Of a DNA stretch of 64,000 bases, positions 1-7,914 are shown one piece after another. Where the stretch lies: the NCBI RefSeq assembly GCF_039534975.1, contig NZ_BAAAWH010000001.1, positions 806,001 to 870,000 of the forward strand, read 5' to 3'. The translations under genes were made by a program, and so were the position numbers. The notes beneath the pieces were generated by a model. That model did not search any database and had not been told where the DNA came from. It saw nothing but the letters and a program-made list of their open reading frames with translations. Every line of letters starts with the position of its first letter. The stretch's first letter is position 1. Source of the DNA: Microbacterium terregens (GTDB lineage: Bacteria; Actinomycetota; Actinomycetes; Actinomycetales; Microbacteriaceae).

Positions 1-447
1 CAGCAGGTCGACGTTTCCGACGAGAGCGGCGGGCAGTCGTCCGAGCCCCTCTCGCGCGTCGCCGATCCGCACCCGGATCGATGCGCCGCGCGGCAGCGGC
101 AGTTCGTTCCGCACGAGTTCGACCAGCGCGGGCTCCAGTTCGATGACCTGCTGACGGGAACCCGGCCGGGTCGCATCCACGTATCGCGGCAGGGTCATGG
201 CACCGGCGCCGAGGTGCACGGCCGTGAGCGGCTGGCGCGGCATCCGCAGCTGGTCGATCACCGCGCCCATGCGCGCGACGTACTCGAAGTGCAGGTGCGT
301 CGGGTCGTCCAGGTCGACGTGGGACTGCGGAGTGCCGTCCACGGCCAGCTCCCAGCCGCCGGCGTACGCCGAGCGGACCACGTGCGCGAGGGTGCCGTTC
401 GACAGCCGCACGGACGCGGGAGGTTCCTCGAACCGGGCGCGGGCCAT
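1..447 (-). CDS. Spermidine-synthase-like SAM-binding protein, partial
   Basis: Reads leftwards from ATG at 447 for 149 codons without a stop and runs off the window, so the C-terminal part is missing. The protein begins MARARFEEPPASVRLSNG. It carries LTAVHLGAGAMTLPRYV (glycine-rich SAM-binding motif I), then VIELEPALVELVR with its acidic residue after the second strand, then IRIGDAREGL. This is the motif order of class I methyltransferase folds of the polyamine synthase (PABS) type. Stand-alone actinobacterial homologues often lack proven polyamine activity, so the substrate is open. It is divergent from dppA, with a palindrome in the spacer. Family placement is fairly sure, enzymatic role is not. 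Confidence 0.75.
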   Translation of the reverse strand, partial: MARARFEEPPASVRLSNGTLAHVVRSAYAGGWELAVDGTPQSHVDLDDPTHLHFEYVARMGAVIDQLRMPRQPLTAVHLGAGAMTLPRYVDATRPGSRQQVIELEPALVELVRNELPLPRGASIRVRIGDAREGLGRLPAALVGNVDLL

Positions 448-477
448 GGTCCCAAGGTATCCCGCGCACGCCGTCGC

Positions 478-497
478 CACGCGAAAACCTTCGCGTG
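478..497. promoter_or_regulatory. Palindrome in the divergent spacer upstream of dppA
   Basis: CACGCGAA (478-485) and TTCGCGTG (490-497) are perfect inverted repeats around AACC. The site lies 30 bp upstream of the methyltransferase start (447, minus) and about 145 bp upstream of dppA (641, plus). It could be an operator for either gene or a structured leader of the minus-strand transcript. No convincing -35/-10 pair was found in this 193-bp spacer; TAGCAT at 559-564 is the best -10-like hexamer but has no good -35. Confidence 0.35.
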
Positions 498-640
498 AGC
501 CGAAACACAATCGAGACTCAGGCGTAATGCTCATCGGAGTCCCGCCCGGGTAGCGTCGTAGCATCACACCCCTCGCGGGCGAGGCGGCGTGAAAAACCTG
601 CGCCCCGACCGCCCGCATATTCATGGAAGGTGCACAGCAG

Positions 641-2305
641 ATGCTCCACAGTTCGAGAAAGCGCTGGATGACCGGCGCTGCCGTCGTCGCCCTCGGCGCG
701 ATGGTGCTCACGGCATGCGCGAGCGAACGCGACGGCGGCGGTGCGGACGATTCATCCGACGTCGACAGCACGTTCGTCTTCGCGGCGTCGAATGACCCCT
801 CGGGTCTCGACCCCGCATTCGCAAGCGATGGCGAGACCTTCCGCGTCTCGCGTCAGATCTTCGAGGGCCTCGTCGGCGTCGAGGCGGGCACGGCCGACCC
901 CGCCCCGCTGCTGGCCGAGAGCTGGGAGCAGTCCGAGGACGGCCTCTCGTACACCTTCACGCTGAAGGAGGGTGTCACGTTCCATGACGGCACCGACTTC
1001 GACGCCGAGGCTGTGTGCACCAACTTCGACCGCTGGTACAACTGGACCGGACTCGCACAGTCCGAGAGCCTCTCGTACTACTACGGGTCGCTCTTCAAGG
1101 GCTTCGCGGACACCCCCGACACCGCGGTCTTCGACTCGTGCTCCGCTGATGACGCCTCGCACGCCACCGTCACGCTGACCCAGCCGTTCGCCGGCTTCAT
1201 CGCTGCGCTGTCGCTGCCGGCGTTCTCGATGCAGAGCCCCACGGCCCTGTCCGAGTTCGACGCCGACGCGGTCGGCGGCACCGAGGAGGCGCCGACGCTG
1301 AGCGAGTACGCCAACGCGCACCCGGTCGGAACCGGCCCCTTCATGTTCGACTCGTGGGAGCCCGGCGAGCAGGTCACACTGCAGGCCAACCCCGACTACT
1401 GGGGCGAGCAGGGTCAGGTTCAGGAGATCATCTTCCGCACCATCGGCGACCCGACCGCACGCCGTCAGGCGCTCGAGTCCGGTGACATCGACGGATACGA
1501 CCTGGTCGCTCCCGCCGACACCGCCGCCCTCGAAGAGGCCGGCTACAACGTGATGCAGCGTGACCCGTTCACGATCCTGTACCTCGGCATGAACCAGGCC
1601 GTCCCCGAGCTCGCGAACCCCCTGGTGCGCGAGGCGATCGCTCACGCGATCGACAAGGAGGCGCTCGTCACGCAGGTGCTCCCCGAGGGCACCGAGGTCG
1701 CGTCGCAGTTCATCCCGCCGGTCGTCACCGGCTGGAACGAGGACGTCACCACGTACGAGTACGACCCCGACCTGGCCAAGCAGCTGCTCGCACAGGCGGG
1801 CTACCCGGACGGCCTGACCCTCATGTTCAACTACCCGACGAACGTGTCGCGGCCGTACATGCCCAACCCGGAGCAGATCTTCACGAACCTGGCGTCGCAG
1901 CTGGAAGCCGTGGGAATCACCGTCACCCCGACGGGCAACGAGTGGAACCCGGCGTACCTGGACCGCATCCAGGGCGGAGCCGACCACGGTCTGCACCTGC
2001 TCGGCTGGACCGGCGACTACAACGACACGGACAACTTCGTGGGCGTGTTCTTCGGCCAGGCCTCGAATGAGTGGGGCTTCGACAACCCCGAACTGTTCAA
2101 CGCGCTGACCGAGGCCCGCGGCACCGCGGACATCGACGAGCAGACCGAGCAGTACAAGGCCATCAACGAGATGATCGCCGAGTTCAACCCGGGCATCCCG
2201 CTCGCGCACCCGGCGCCGTCGCTGGCGTTCGACTCGCGCGTCACGTCGTACCCGGCCAGCCCCGTCAACGACGAGGTGTTCAACATGATCGAGCTCAGCA
2301 AGTAG
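641..2305 (+). CDS. dppA: Peptide ABC transporter substrate-binding lipoprotein
   Basis: 554-residue extracytoplasmic solute-binding protein of family 5 (oligopeptide/dipeptide type), which captures peptides and delivers them to the DppBC permease. The start chosen is ATG 641, because GGAAGG at 625-630 is a well-placed ribosome binding site; the in-frame ATG at 623 overlaps that site. The N-terminus MLHSSRKRWMTG is followed by a hydrophobic stretch and lipobox LTAC with the lipidated Cys at residue 26. The mature part shows family-5 features: GLDPAFASDGETFRVSRQIFEGL near the start of the fold (LDP, IFEGL), LAESWE, and HPVGTGPF in the middle. dppB follows after a strong intercistronic hairpin. 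The exact substrate is not deducible. Confidence 0.93.
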   Translation: MLHSSRKRWMTGAAVVALGAMVLTACASERDGGGADDSSDVDSTFVFAASNDPSGLDPAFASDGETFRVSRQIFEGLVGVEAGTADPAPLLAESWEQSEDGLSYTFTLKEGVTFHDGTDFDAEAVCTNFDRWYNWTGLAQSESLSYYYGSLFKGFADTPDTAVFDSCSADDASHATVTLTQPFAGFIAALSLPAFSMQSPTALSEFDADAVGGTEEAPTLSEYANAHPVGTGPFMFDSWEPGEQVTLQANPDYWGEQGQVQEIIFRTIGDPTARRQALESGDIDGYDLVAPADTAALEEAGYNVMQRDPFTILYLGMNQAVPELANPLVREAIAHAIDKEALVTQVLPEGTEVASQFIPPVVTGWNEDVTTYEYDPDLAKQLLAQAGYPDGLTLMFNYPTNVSRPYMPNPEQIFTNLASQLEAVGITVTPTGNEWNPAYLDRIQGGADHGLHLLGWTGDYNDTDNFVGVFFGQASNEWGFDNPELFNALTEARGTADIDEQTEQYKAINEMIAEFNPGIPLAHPAPSLAFDSRVTSYPASPVNDEVFNMIELSK

Positions 2306-2315
2306 CAACGATCGA

Positions 2316-2359
2316 GCGGATGCCGCGGGCGGCCGACACGGCCGGCCCGCGGCATCCGC
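2316..2359 (+). terminator. Intercistronic stem-loop between dppA and dppB
   Basis: GCGGATGCCGCGGGC pairs perfectly with GCCCGCGGCATCCGC, and the inner GGCCG/CGGCC extends the stem with one bulged G. There is no T-run after it. Such a hairpin between a binding-protein gene and its permease genes would be expected to limit read-through or protect the dppA 3' end, giving more binding protein than permease. The stem arms carry GGATGCC/GGCATCC. Confidence 0.6.
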
Positions 2360-2427
2360 ACCATTCCTCCTCGCACGGGTTCCTCAGCCCGCCGCCGTCC
2401 ACCCCCTGATCCTCGGAGTCCCCCTCA

Positions 2428-3432
2428 GTGCTGCGCGTCATCGGCAAGCGTCTCCTCTACCTGATCCCCACGCTGCTGGGTCTGTCGGTCCTGCTGTTCG
2501 TCTGGGTCCGGTCCCTGCCCGGCGGGCCTGCGGTGGCCCTGCTCGGCGAGAAGGCGACGCCCGAGGCGATCGAGCGGATCAACGAGCTCTACGGATTCAA
2601 CCGGCCCGTCATCGAGCAGTACTTCGTCTGGATGGGCAGGCTCCTGCAGGGTGACTTCGGCGCGTCGATCATGACCAGCCGGCTCGTGCTGGAGGAGTTC
2701 GCCCGACGCTTCCCGGCGACGCTCGAGCTGTCGATCGCAGCCCTCATCTTCGCCGTCGGCATCGGCATCCCGCTCGGCTACTGGGCCGCCCGCCGCCACG
2801 GCAAGGCCACCGACCACTTCGCGGTCGCGTCCAGCCTCATCGGCATCACGATCCCGGTGTTCTTCCTCGCGTTCATCCTCAAGTACGTCTTCGCGGTGCA
2901 GCTGGGCTGGCTGCCGTCGGACGGTCGGCAGGACCCGCGGATCGACGCGACCCACCCCACCGGCTTCTACGTGCTGGACGGCATCCTCACCGGAGAGTTC
3001 GACGCCGCGTGGGACGCCATCCTGCACCTGATCCTCCCCGCGATCGCGTTGGGCACCATTCCACTTGCGATCATCGTGCGCATCACCCGCGCATCCGTCC
3101 TCGAGGTGCAGAACGCGGACTACGTGCGCACCGGGCGTGCCAAAGGCATCTCGCAGGGCACGATCCGCAATCGCTTCATCCTCCGCAACGCCATGCTGCC
3201 CGTCATCACGACGGTGGGCCTGCAGACCGGTCTGCTGATCTCGGGGGCGGTGTTGACCGAGAAGGTCTTCGCATATCCGGGCATCGGCCAGTTCATGGCC
3301 GATGCCATCTTCGAGCGGGACTATGCCGTCCTGCAGGGTTTCATCATCTTCATCGCGATCGGCTACGCGCTGATCAACCTCGCCGTCGACGTCTCCTACG
3401 GCTTCATCGACCCGAGAGTGAGGGTCTCATGA
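2428..3432 (+). CDS. dppB: Peptide ABC transporter permease DppB
   Basis: 334-residue inner-membrane permease of the DppB/OppB type. It starts at GTG 2428 with MLRVIGKRLLYLIPTLLGLS, the typical N-terminal first membrane helix. About six hydrophobic segments follow. The cytoplasmic coupling (EAA) region reads YVRTGRAKGISQGTIRNRFI, just before the last helices. The C-terminus YGFIDPRVRVS matches the usual YxxIDPRVR ending. Its stop codon overlaps a 22-codon ORF (ATGA at 3429-3432), which in turn overlaps dppC. Confidence 0.95.
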   Translation: MLRVIGKRLLYLIPTLLGLSVLLFVWVRSLPGGPAVALLGEKATPEAIERINELYGFNRPVIEQYFVWMGRLLQGDFGASIMTSRLVLEEFARRFPATLELSIAALIFAVGIGIPLGYWAARRHGKATDHFAVASSLIGITIPVFFLAFILKYVFAVQLGWLPSDGRQDPRIDATHPTGFYVLDGILTGEFDAAWDAILHLILPAIALGTIPLAIIVRITRASVLEVQNADYVRTGRAKGISQGTIRNRFILRNAMLPVITTVGLQTGLLISGAVLTEKVFAYPGIGQFMADAIFERDYAVLQGFIIFIAIGYALINLAVDVSYGFIDPRVRVS

Positions 3433-3497
3433 TCGTTCTCTTCACCGCCGGTGGCCTGACCGCCGTGCGCCCGACCGAGACGGGGGGTGCCGCATGA
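3429..3497 (+). CDS. 22-residue ORF bridging dppB and dppC
   Basis: ATG at 3429 overlaps the dppB stop (ATGA), and the TGA at 3495-3497 overlaps the dppC ATG at 3494 (ATGA). The peptide is MIVLFTAGGLTAVRPTETGGA plus a final A. No family is recognised. The double stop-start overlap suggests that ribosomes leaving dppB translate this ORF and are handed to dppC, so it may act as a translational-coupling relay rather than encode a functional peptide. It could equally be chance. Confidence 0.45.
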   Translation: MIVLFTAGGLTAVRPTETGGAA

Positions 3498-4453
3498 CCT
3501 CCGCGATCCTGCCCCCCGCTCCCGCAGGCGGACCCGTCGACGACACCGCCGTCGTCGACCACGAACTCCTTGCGGCGCGGACCCGCGGCGGATTCTGGCG
3601 CGACGTCTGGACCCGGCTGCGCCGCAATCCGTCGGCCTGGATCGGCGGGATCATCGTCGGCGTGTTCGTGCTCGTCGCCGTGTTCGCCCCCTGGCTCGCG
3701 CCCTACCCGCCGAATGCGCTGCCGGGACAGGCCTACATCACGCCGACGCACATTCCCGGGCCGGGTGAGCTGCCGCAGTTCCCCCTCGGCCTGGACCGCT
3801 TCGGTGGCGACGTGCTGTCCAAGCTCATCTGGGGTGCGCGGGCATCCCTGCTCATCGGTGTCATCTCGACCGCCTTCGGTCTGGCCGGCGGAATGCTGAT
3901 CGGCCTCATCGCCGGCATGTTCGGCGGCCAGGTCGACAACGTCCTGATGCGATTCATCGACATCCTGCTCTCCGTCCCCAGCCTGCTGCTCGCCGTCTCG
4001 ATCGCCGCGCTCCTCGGCCAGACCCCGTTCGCGGTCATGATCGCGATCGGAGTCGCCCAGGTGCCGATCTTCGCGCGCCTGCTGCGATCGTCGATGCTGC
4101 AGCAGCGCAGCGCGGACTACGTCCTGTCCGCGCAGACGCTCGGACTCGGGCGCGGCAGGATCACGATGAGTCACGTGCTGCCGAACTCGGTGGGGCCGGT
4201 CATCGTGCAGGGCACGCTGAGCCTCGCGACGGCGGTCATCGACGCCGCCGCCCTGTCCTTCCTCGGCCTCGGCGGCGGGCGCCCCGAGACTGCGGAATGG
4301 GGCCGCATGCTCACCTACGCGCAGTCCGAGCTCGCGATCGCGCCGTACCTCGCGTTCCTCCCCGGCATCTGCATCATGATCACCGCGCTGGGCTTCACGC
4401 TGCTTGGTGAGGCGCTGCGCGAGGCGATGGATCCCCGGACGCGGACCCGCTGA
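3494..4453 (+). CDS. dppC: Peptide ABC transporter permease DppC
   Basis: 319-residue permease of the DppC/OppC type and partner of DppB in the membrane channel. A roughly 40-residue cytoplasmic N-terminus precedes RNPSAWIGGIIVGVFVLVAV (first helix). The characteristic periplasmic PLGLDRFGGDVLSKLIWGAR-like segment is present (here FPLGLDRFGGDVLSKLIWG), followed by five further hydrophobic segments and LSFLGLGGG near the end. The last residues EAMDPRTRTR match the family's DPR ending. It is the last plus-strand gene of the transporter; the ATPase is convergent, beyond a repeat array. Confidence 0.95.
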   Translation: MTSAILPPAPAGGPVDDTAVVDHELLAARTRGGFWRDVWTRLRRNPSAWIGGIIVGVFVLVAVFAPWLAPYPPNALPGQAYITPTHIPGPGELPQFPLGLDRFGGDVLSKLIWGARASLLIGVISTAFGLAGGMLIGLIAGMFGGQVDNVLMRFIDILLSVPSLLLAVSIAALLGQTPFAVMIAIGVAQVPIFARLLRSSMLQQRSADYVLSAQTLGLGRGRITMSHVLPNSVGPVIVQGTLSLATAVIDAAALSFLGLGGGRPETAEWGRMLTYAQSELAIAPYLAFLPGICIMITALGFTLLGEALREAMDPRTRTR

Positions 4454-4523
4454 CCCGAGCGGCCGGGGTGCGCGGGCTCGCCGGTGGCGCGGGCTCGCCG
4501 GTTGCGCGGGGCTCGCGGTTCGC

Positions 4524-5091
4524 CTGTCGCAAACTGCTGCGAGCGTCGGCGTGTTGTGACAGGGGATGCTGTGAGCGCGGGCGCTCGGAGGCTGCAGTCG
4601 CGGCATCCGGCCCGAGGGCTCGCCTGTCGCAAACTGCAAGGCGCGCCGGCGTGTTGTGACAGTGGAGTGGGTTTGGTGCGCGGGGCTGCCGGTTCGCCTG
4701 TCGCAAACTGCCGCGCGCGTCGGCGTGTTGTGACACGGGAAGCCGGTCGGCCGGTGAGCGCGGGCGCTCGGAGGCTGCAGTCGCGGCATCCGGCCCGAGG
4801 GCTCGCCTGTCGCAAACTGCAAGGCGCGCCGGCGTGTTGCGACAGCGGAGCGGGTGCGACGCGCGGGCTCTCCGGCTCGCCTGTCGCCAAGTGCGGGGCG
4901 CGCCGGCGTGTTGTGACAGTAGAGCCGGTCGGCCGGTGGGTACGGGCGCTCGGAGGCTGCGGTCGCGGCATCCGGCCTGAGGGCTCGCCTGTCGCAAAGT
5001 GCGGGGCGCGCCGGCGTGTTGTGACAGCGGAGCGGGTCGTGCGATGGCTCGCCTGTCGCAAACTGCCGCGCGCCCGGGCGTGTTGTGACAG
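4524..5091. repeat. Array of seven 39-bp palindromic repeats
   Basis: Seven copies, each exactly 39 bp, start at 4524, 4624, 4698, 4807, 4881, 4989 and 5053. The ends CTGTCGCAA and TTGTGACAG are 9-bp arms pairing with one G-T, around a 21-bp core with GCGCGCCGG. The copy at 4807 has TTGCGACAG, making the arms perfect. Start-to-start distances alternate long and short (100, 74, 109, 74, 108, 64), giving a higher-order period of about 172-183 bp. The long spacers share a roughly 50-bp block with gcgctcggaggctgc. The array fills the 703-bp gap between convergent dppC and the dppD/F fusion. No coding sequence is credible here. Confidence 0.9.
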
Positions 5092-5130
5092 GGGAGCGAA
5101 AGGGCGAAGGCCGGGGGCCATGAGGGGGAG

Positions 5131-5152
5131 GGATGCCGCGGCCGCGGCATCC
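5131..5152 (-). terminator. 22-bp palindrome downstream of dppD/F
   Basis: GGATGCCGCGG followed by its reverse complement CCGCGGCATCC forms a perfect 22-bp palindrome, 4 bp beyond the stop of the minus-strand ATPase gene. It could fold as an intrinsic stop or 3'-end stabiliser for that transcript, though no U-tract follows. Confidence 0.5.
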
Positions 5153-5156
5153 GGAA

Positions 5157-6938
5157 TCAGACGGCGATGTCCAATTCGTTGCCGGGGATCGATGCGAGCA
5201 GCCGGCGCGTGTACGGGTCGCGCGGGTTGGTGAAGATCTCCTCGGATGTCGCGGCCTCGACCAGCACGCCGTCCTTCATGACGCACACGTAGTCGCTGAT
5301 CAGGCGAACCACCGCGAGGTCGTGCGAGATGAACAGGTAGCTCAGCCCGTACTCGCTCTGCAGATCGCTCAGCAGGCGGAGGATCTGGTCCTGGACGAGC
5401 ACGTCCAGGGCCGAGACGGGCTCGTCGCAGACGATCAGGTCGGGGGAGAGGGCGAGCGCCCGTGCGATCGCGACGCGCTGACGCTGACCGCCGGAAAGCT
5501 CGGACGGATACCGGCGCAGCATGGACTGCGGCAGGGCGACGTCGTCCAGCAGCTGCCGGACGCGCGCCGAACGCTCCTTGGACGACCCGCGCTTGTAGAA
5601 GTCCAGCGGCTCGATGATCAGCCGCTCGATGGAGAACATCGGGTTCAGTGACGAGTACGGGTCCTGGAAGATCGGCTGCACCCGCTGGCGGAACGAGTCG
5701 AGCTGCTTGCCCTTGAGGGCCGCGACGTCCTGGCCGTCGAAGCGGATGACGCCACTGGTCGGGTCGACGACCTTGAGCAGCATGCGCGCCGTGGTCGTCT
5801 TTCCCGAACCGGACTCGCCGACGATCGCCACCGTCTCGCCGCGCGGGATCGCGAAGGAGACGTCGTTGACCGCCGTGAACTCTTCCTTGCGGCCGCGGAT
5901 CTTGAACACCTTCGTCAGGTTCTCCACCTCGACGATGTAGTCCGGCGCCGCCGCGGGCTCAACCGCCGCACGCTCAACCGCCGCGCGCTCCGACACCACC
6001 GCGGGCTCCGACACCGCCGCCGGCTCCGACACCGCAGCGGGCTCCGAAACGGATGCCGCGGCATCCGTCACCCGGTTCTCCGACGTCGGCTTGCGGAAGG
6101 CTTCCGGGCGCAGTCGCACGGCCGCCACCGACGGTGCGGCGCGGACCAGCGCCTGCGTGTACGGCTCCTGCGGGTCTTCGAGGATCTGCCGGGCAGGACC
6201 CTGCTCGACGATGCGGCCCCGGTGCATCACGACCACGCGCGAGGCGCGCTCGGCGGCGAGGCCGAGGTCGTGCGTGATCAGCATGAGCGCGGTGCCCAGC
6301 TCGCCGGTCATGCGCTGGAGCTGGTCGAGGATCGTCCGCTGCACCGTGACATCCAGCGCGCTGGTCGGCTCGTCTGCGATCAGCAGCTTGGGGTTGCACG
6401 CCAGCCCGATCGCGATCAGCGCGCGCTGCCGCATGCCGCCGGAGAACTCGTGCGGGTACTGCTTGGCCCGCTCGGCGGCATCGGGAAGGCCCGCCGCGGC
6501 GAGCGTCTCGACCACCTTGCGATCGACGTCCCGTCGCGTGGCCAGGCCGTGGGCGAGCAGGGTCTCGGCCACCTGCGTGCCGATCTTGGCCACCGGGTTG
6601 AGGTTGGACATCGGATCCTGCGGCACCAGACCGATCGACCCGCCCCGGATGCCGCGCATCACACTCTCCGGGGCACCCACCAGGTCTTCGCCCTCGAAGA
6701 GGATGCTGCCCTTCGTCACCCGTCCGTTGCCGGGCAGCAGGCCGATCACGGCCATCGCGGTCGTGGACTTGCCCGAGCCGGACTCGCCGACGATGGCGAG
6801 GGTCTCGCCGGCGGCGAGGTCGAGGTCGACGCCCTCCACGGCGTGGACGGTGCCATCGACCGTCCGGAACTCGACCGCGACATCGCGGACCTGGAGGAGC
6901 GGCGTGCCGGCGGCGACGCGCTCAGAGGATCGGGCCAT
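5157..6938 (-). CDS. Fused peptide ABC transporter ATP-binding protein (DppD-DppF)
   Basis: 593-residue protein with two complete ABC ATPase domains that power the DppABC importer. Start chosen is ATG 6938 (MARSSERVAAG), although the frame stays open further upstream. Domain 1 has Walker A GESGSGKST at about 51-59 and signature FSGGMRQRALIAIG. Domain 2 has Walker A GESGSGKTT near residue 372 and signature LSGGQRQRVAIARAL. The domains are joined by an Ala/Glu/Val linker of repeated VSEPAA hexapeptides (DNA about 5945-6075), so two ancestral genes appear fused through a repetitive linker. It is convergent with dppC and divergent from pxpA. Confidence 0.94.
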   Translation of the reverse strand: MARSSERVAAGTPLLQVRDVAVEFRTVDGTVHAVEGVDLDLAAGETLAIVGESGSGKSTTAMAVIGLLPGNGRVTKGSILFEGEDLVGAPESVMRGIRGGSIGLVPQDPMSNLNPVAKIGTQVAETLLAHGLATRRDVDRKVVETLAAAGLPDAAERAKQYPHEFSGGMRQRALIAIGLACNPKLLIADEPTSALDVTVQRTILDQLQRMTGELGTALMLITHDLGLAAERASRVVVMHRGRIVEQGPARQILEDPQEPYTQALVRAAPSVAAVRLRPEAFRKPTSENRVTDAAASVSEPAAVSEPAAVSEPAVVSERAAVERAAVEPAAAPDYIVEVENLTKVFKIRGRKEEFTAVNDVSFAIPRGETVAIVGESGSGKTTTARMLLKVVDPTSGVIRFDGQDVAALKGKQLDSFRQRVQPIFQDPYSSLNPMFSIERLIIEPLDFYKRGSSKERSARVRQLLDDVALPQSMLRRYPSELSGGQRQRVAIARALALSPDLIVCDEPVSALDVLVQDQILRLLSDLQSEYGLSYLFISHDLAVVRLISDYVCVMKDGVLVEAATSEEIFTNPRDPYTRRLLASIPGNELDIAV

Positions 6939-6990
6939 GCGTCCATCCTGCCTGGCGCGGGGGCACGACGCATCCGCAGCGCTCGAGCCT

Positions 6991-7004
6991 TTACGCACTC
7001 GTAA
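6991..7004. promoter_or_regulatory. Candidate operator between dppD/F and pxpA
   Basis: TTACG (6991-6995) and CGTAA (7000-7004) form an inverted repeat around CACT, in the 220-bp spacer between the divergent dppD/F and pxpABC genes. Size and placement suit a dimeric repressor (for example GntR type) controlling both. No regulator gene is adjacent, so this is inference from symmetry only. Confidence 0.35.
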
Positions 7005-7147
7005 CCCGCCGCCGTCGCGGGTGCCGCGACCCGGCTGTGCACAACGTCGGCAATCCGAGGCCCGACCGGCCTGGAAGCCGCGTCTTCGCGCGTCACTGTC
7101 CGCACCCGGCGTTCGGATTGGCGGAGTTGTGCGCAGCCGCCCGGCGT

Positions 7148-7153
7148 TACCGT
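7148..7153 (+). promoter_or_regulatory. Candidate -10 (TACCGT) of a short-leader pxpA promoter
   Basis: TACCGT fits the actinobacterial TAnnnT -10 and ends only five bases before the pxpA ATG (7159). Transcription would therefore begin at or next to the start codon, giving a leaderless or nearly leaderless mRNA. TTGTGC at 7127-7132 is the only -35-like hexamer, with a short 15-bp spacer. A similar TACCGT stands six bases before the GTG at 26090. Confidence 0.4.
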
Positions 7154-7158
7154 GGAGC

Positions 7159-7914
7159 ATGGCCTGGATCGACCTCAACGCAGACCTCGGCGAGACCGTT
7201 GCGGGAGTCCCGACGGCGGACGACGAGGCGATGTTCGCGGTGATCTCCAGCGCGAGCATCGCGTGCGGCGGCCACGCGGGGGATGCCGCGTCCCTCGCGG
7301 TCGCGGTCGACCGCGCCGCCCGGTTCGGCGTCGCCATCGGCGCGCATCCCTCGTACCCGGATCCCGCGAATTTCGGCCGGATTCCGCGCGCGATGCTCCC
7401 CGCGGAGCTGACCGCGGCCGTCGCGGAGCAACTCGCCGCGCTCGTCGATGCCGGGGGCGACGTCCGGTACGTCAAGCCCCACGGAGCGCTCTACCACGCG
7501 GTCACCGCCGACGCCGCGCACGCGGATGCCGTCGCGGCCGCGGTCGCCGACCTCGCAGCCCGACTCGGCCGGCCCGTCGCGGTGCTGGGCCTGCCGGGCC
7601 GGATCGAGCGGTCGGCGCGCGCAGCGGGGCTGCCCTTCGTCCGTGAGGCGTTCCTGGATCGCGGCTACCGCCCGGACGGCTCGCTCGTTCCGCGCGGAGA
7701 GCCGGGCGCGCTGCTGCACGACCCCGACGAGGTGGCCGCCCGCGCGGTCCGCCTGGTCCGCGAAGGGGTGGTCGAGGCGCTCGGTGGGATGCTGGTGCCT
7801 GCGGAGGCGGCATCCCTGTGCCTCCATGGCGATTCGCCCGACGCGGTCGCCATGGCCCGCGCGGTGCGGGCCGCGCTGGAGTCCGACGGCATCGTGGTGC
7901 GGGCGCCGTGGTGA
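7159..7914 (+). CDS. pxpA: 5-oxoprolinase subunit A (LamB/YcsF family)
   Basis: 251-residue LamB/YcsF family protein, component A of the ATP-dependent 5-oxoprolinase that opens pyroglutamate to glutamate in the cytoplasm. The N-terminus MAWIDLNADLGE holds the family hallmark DLNADLGE, followed by SASIACGGHAGD, IGAHPSYPD and VRYVKPHGALYH, all conserved blocks of this family. LVPRGEPGALLHDPDEV and LCLHGDSPDA near the end match as well. Length is normal. Its stop overlaps the GTG of the pxpB-pxpC fusion, so the whole enzyme is encoded by two coupled genes. Confidence 0.95.
   Translation: MAWIDLNADLGETVAGVPTADDEAMFAVISSASIACGGHAGDAASLAVAVDRAARFGVAIGAHPSYPDPANFGRIPRAMLPAELTAAVAEQLAALVDAGGDVRYVKPHGALYHAVTADAAHADAVAAAVADLAARLGRPVAVLGLPGRIERSARAAGLPFVREAFLDRGYRPDGSLVPRGEPGALLHDPDEVAARAVRLVREGVVEALGGMLVPAEAASLCLHGDSPDAVAMARAVRAALESDGIVVRAPW

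Noticed and set aside
623..641. Upstream ATG 623 as dppA start
   Set aside because: It overlaps the GGAAGG ribosome binding site that serves ATG 641, and the signal peptide is normal from 641.
4484..5233. Open frames through the 39-bp repeat array with repeated SPVANC-like peptides
   Set aside because: The peptide periodicity only mirrors the DNA repeat; frames are open on both strands, with no ribosome binding site or family match.
6938..7475. N-terminal extension of the fused ABC ATPase up to TTG 7475
   Set aside because: It would run antisense through pxpA and its promoter, and the ABC domain starts normally at 6938.
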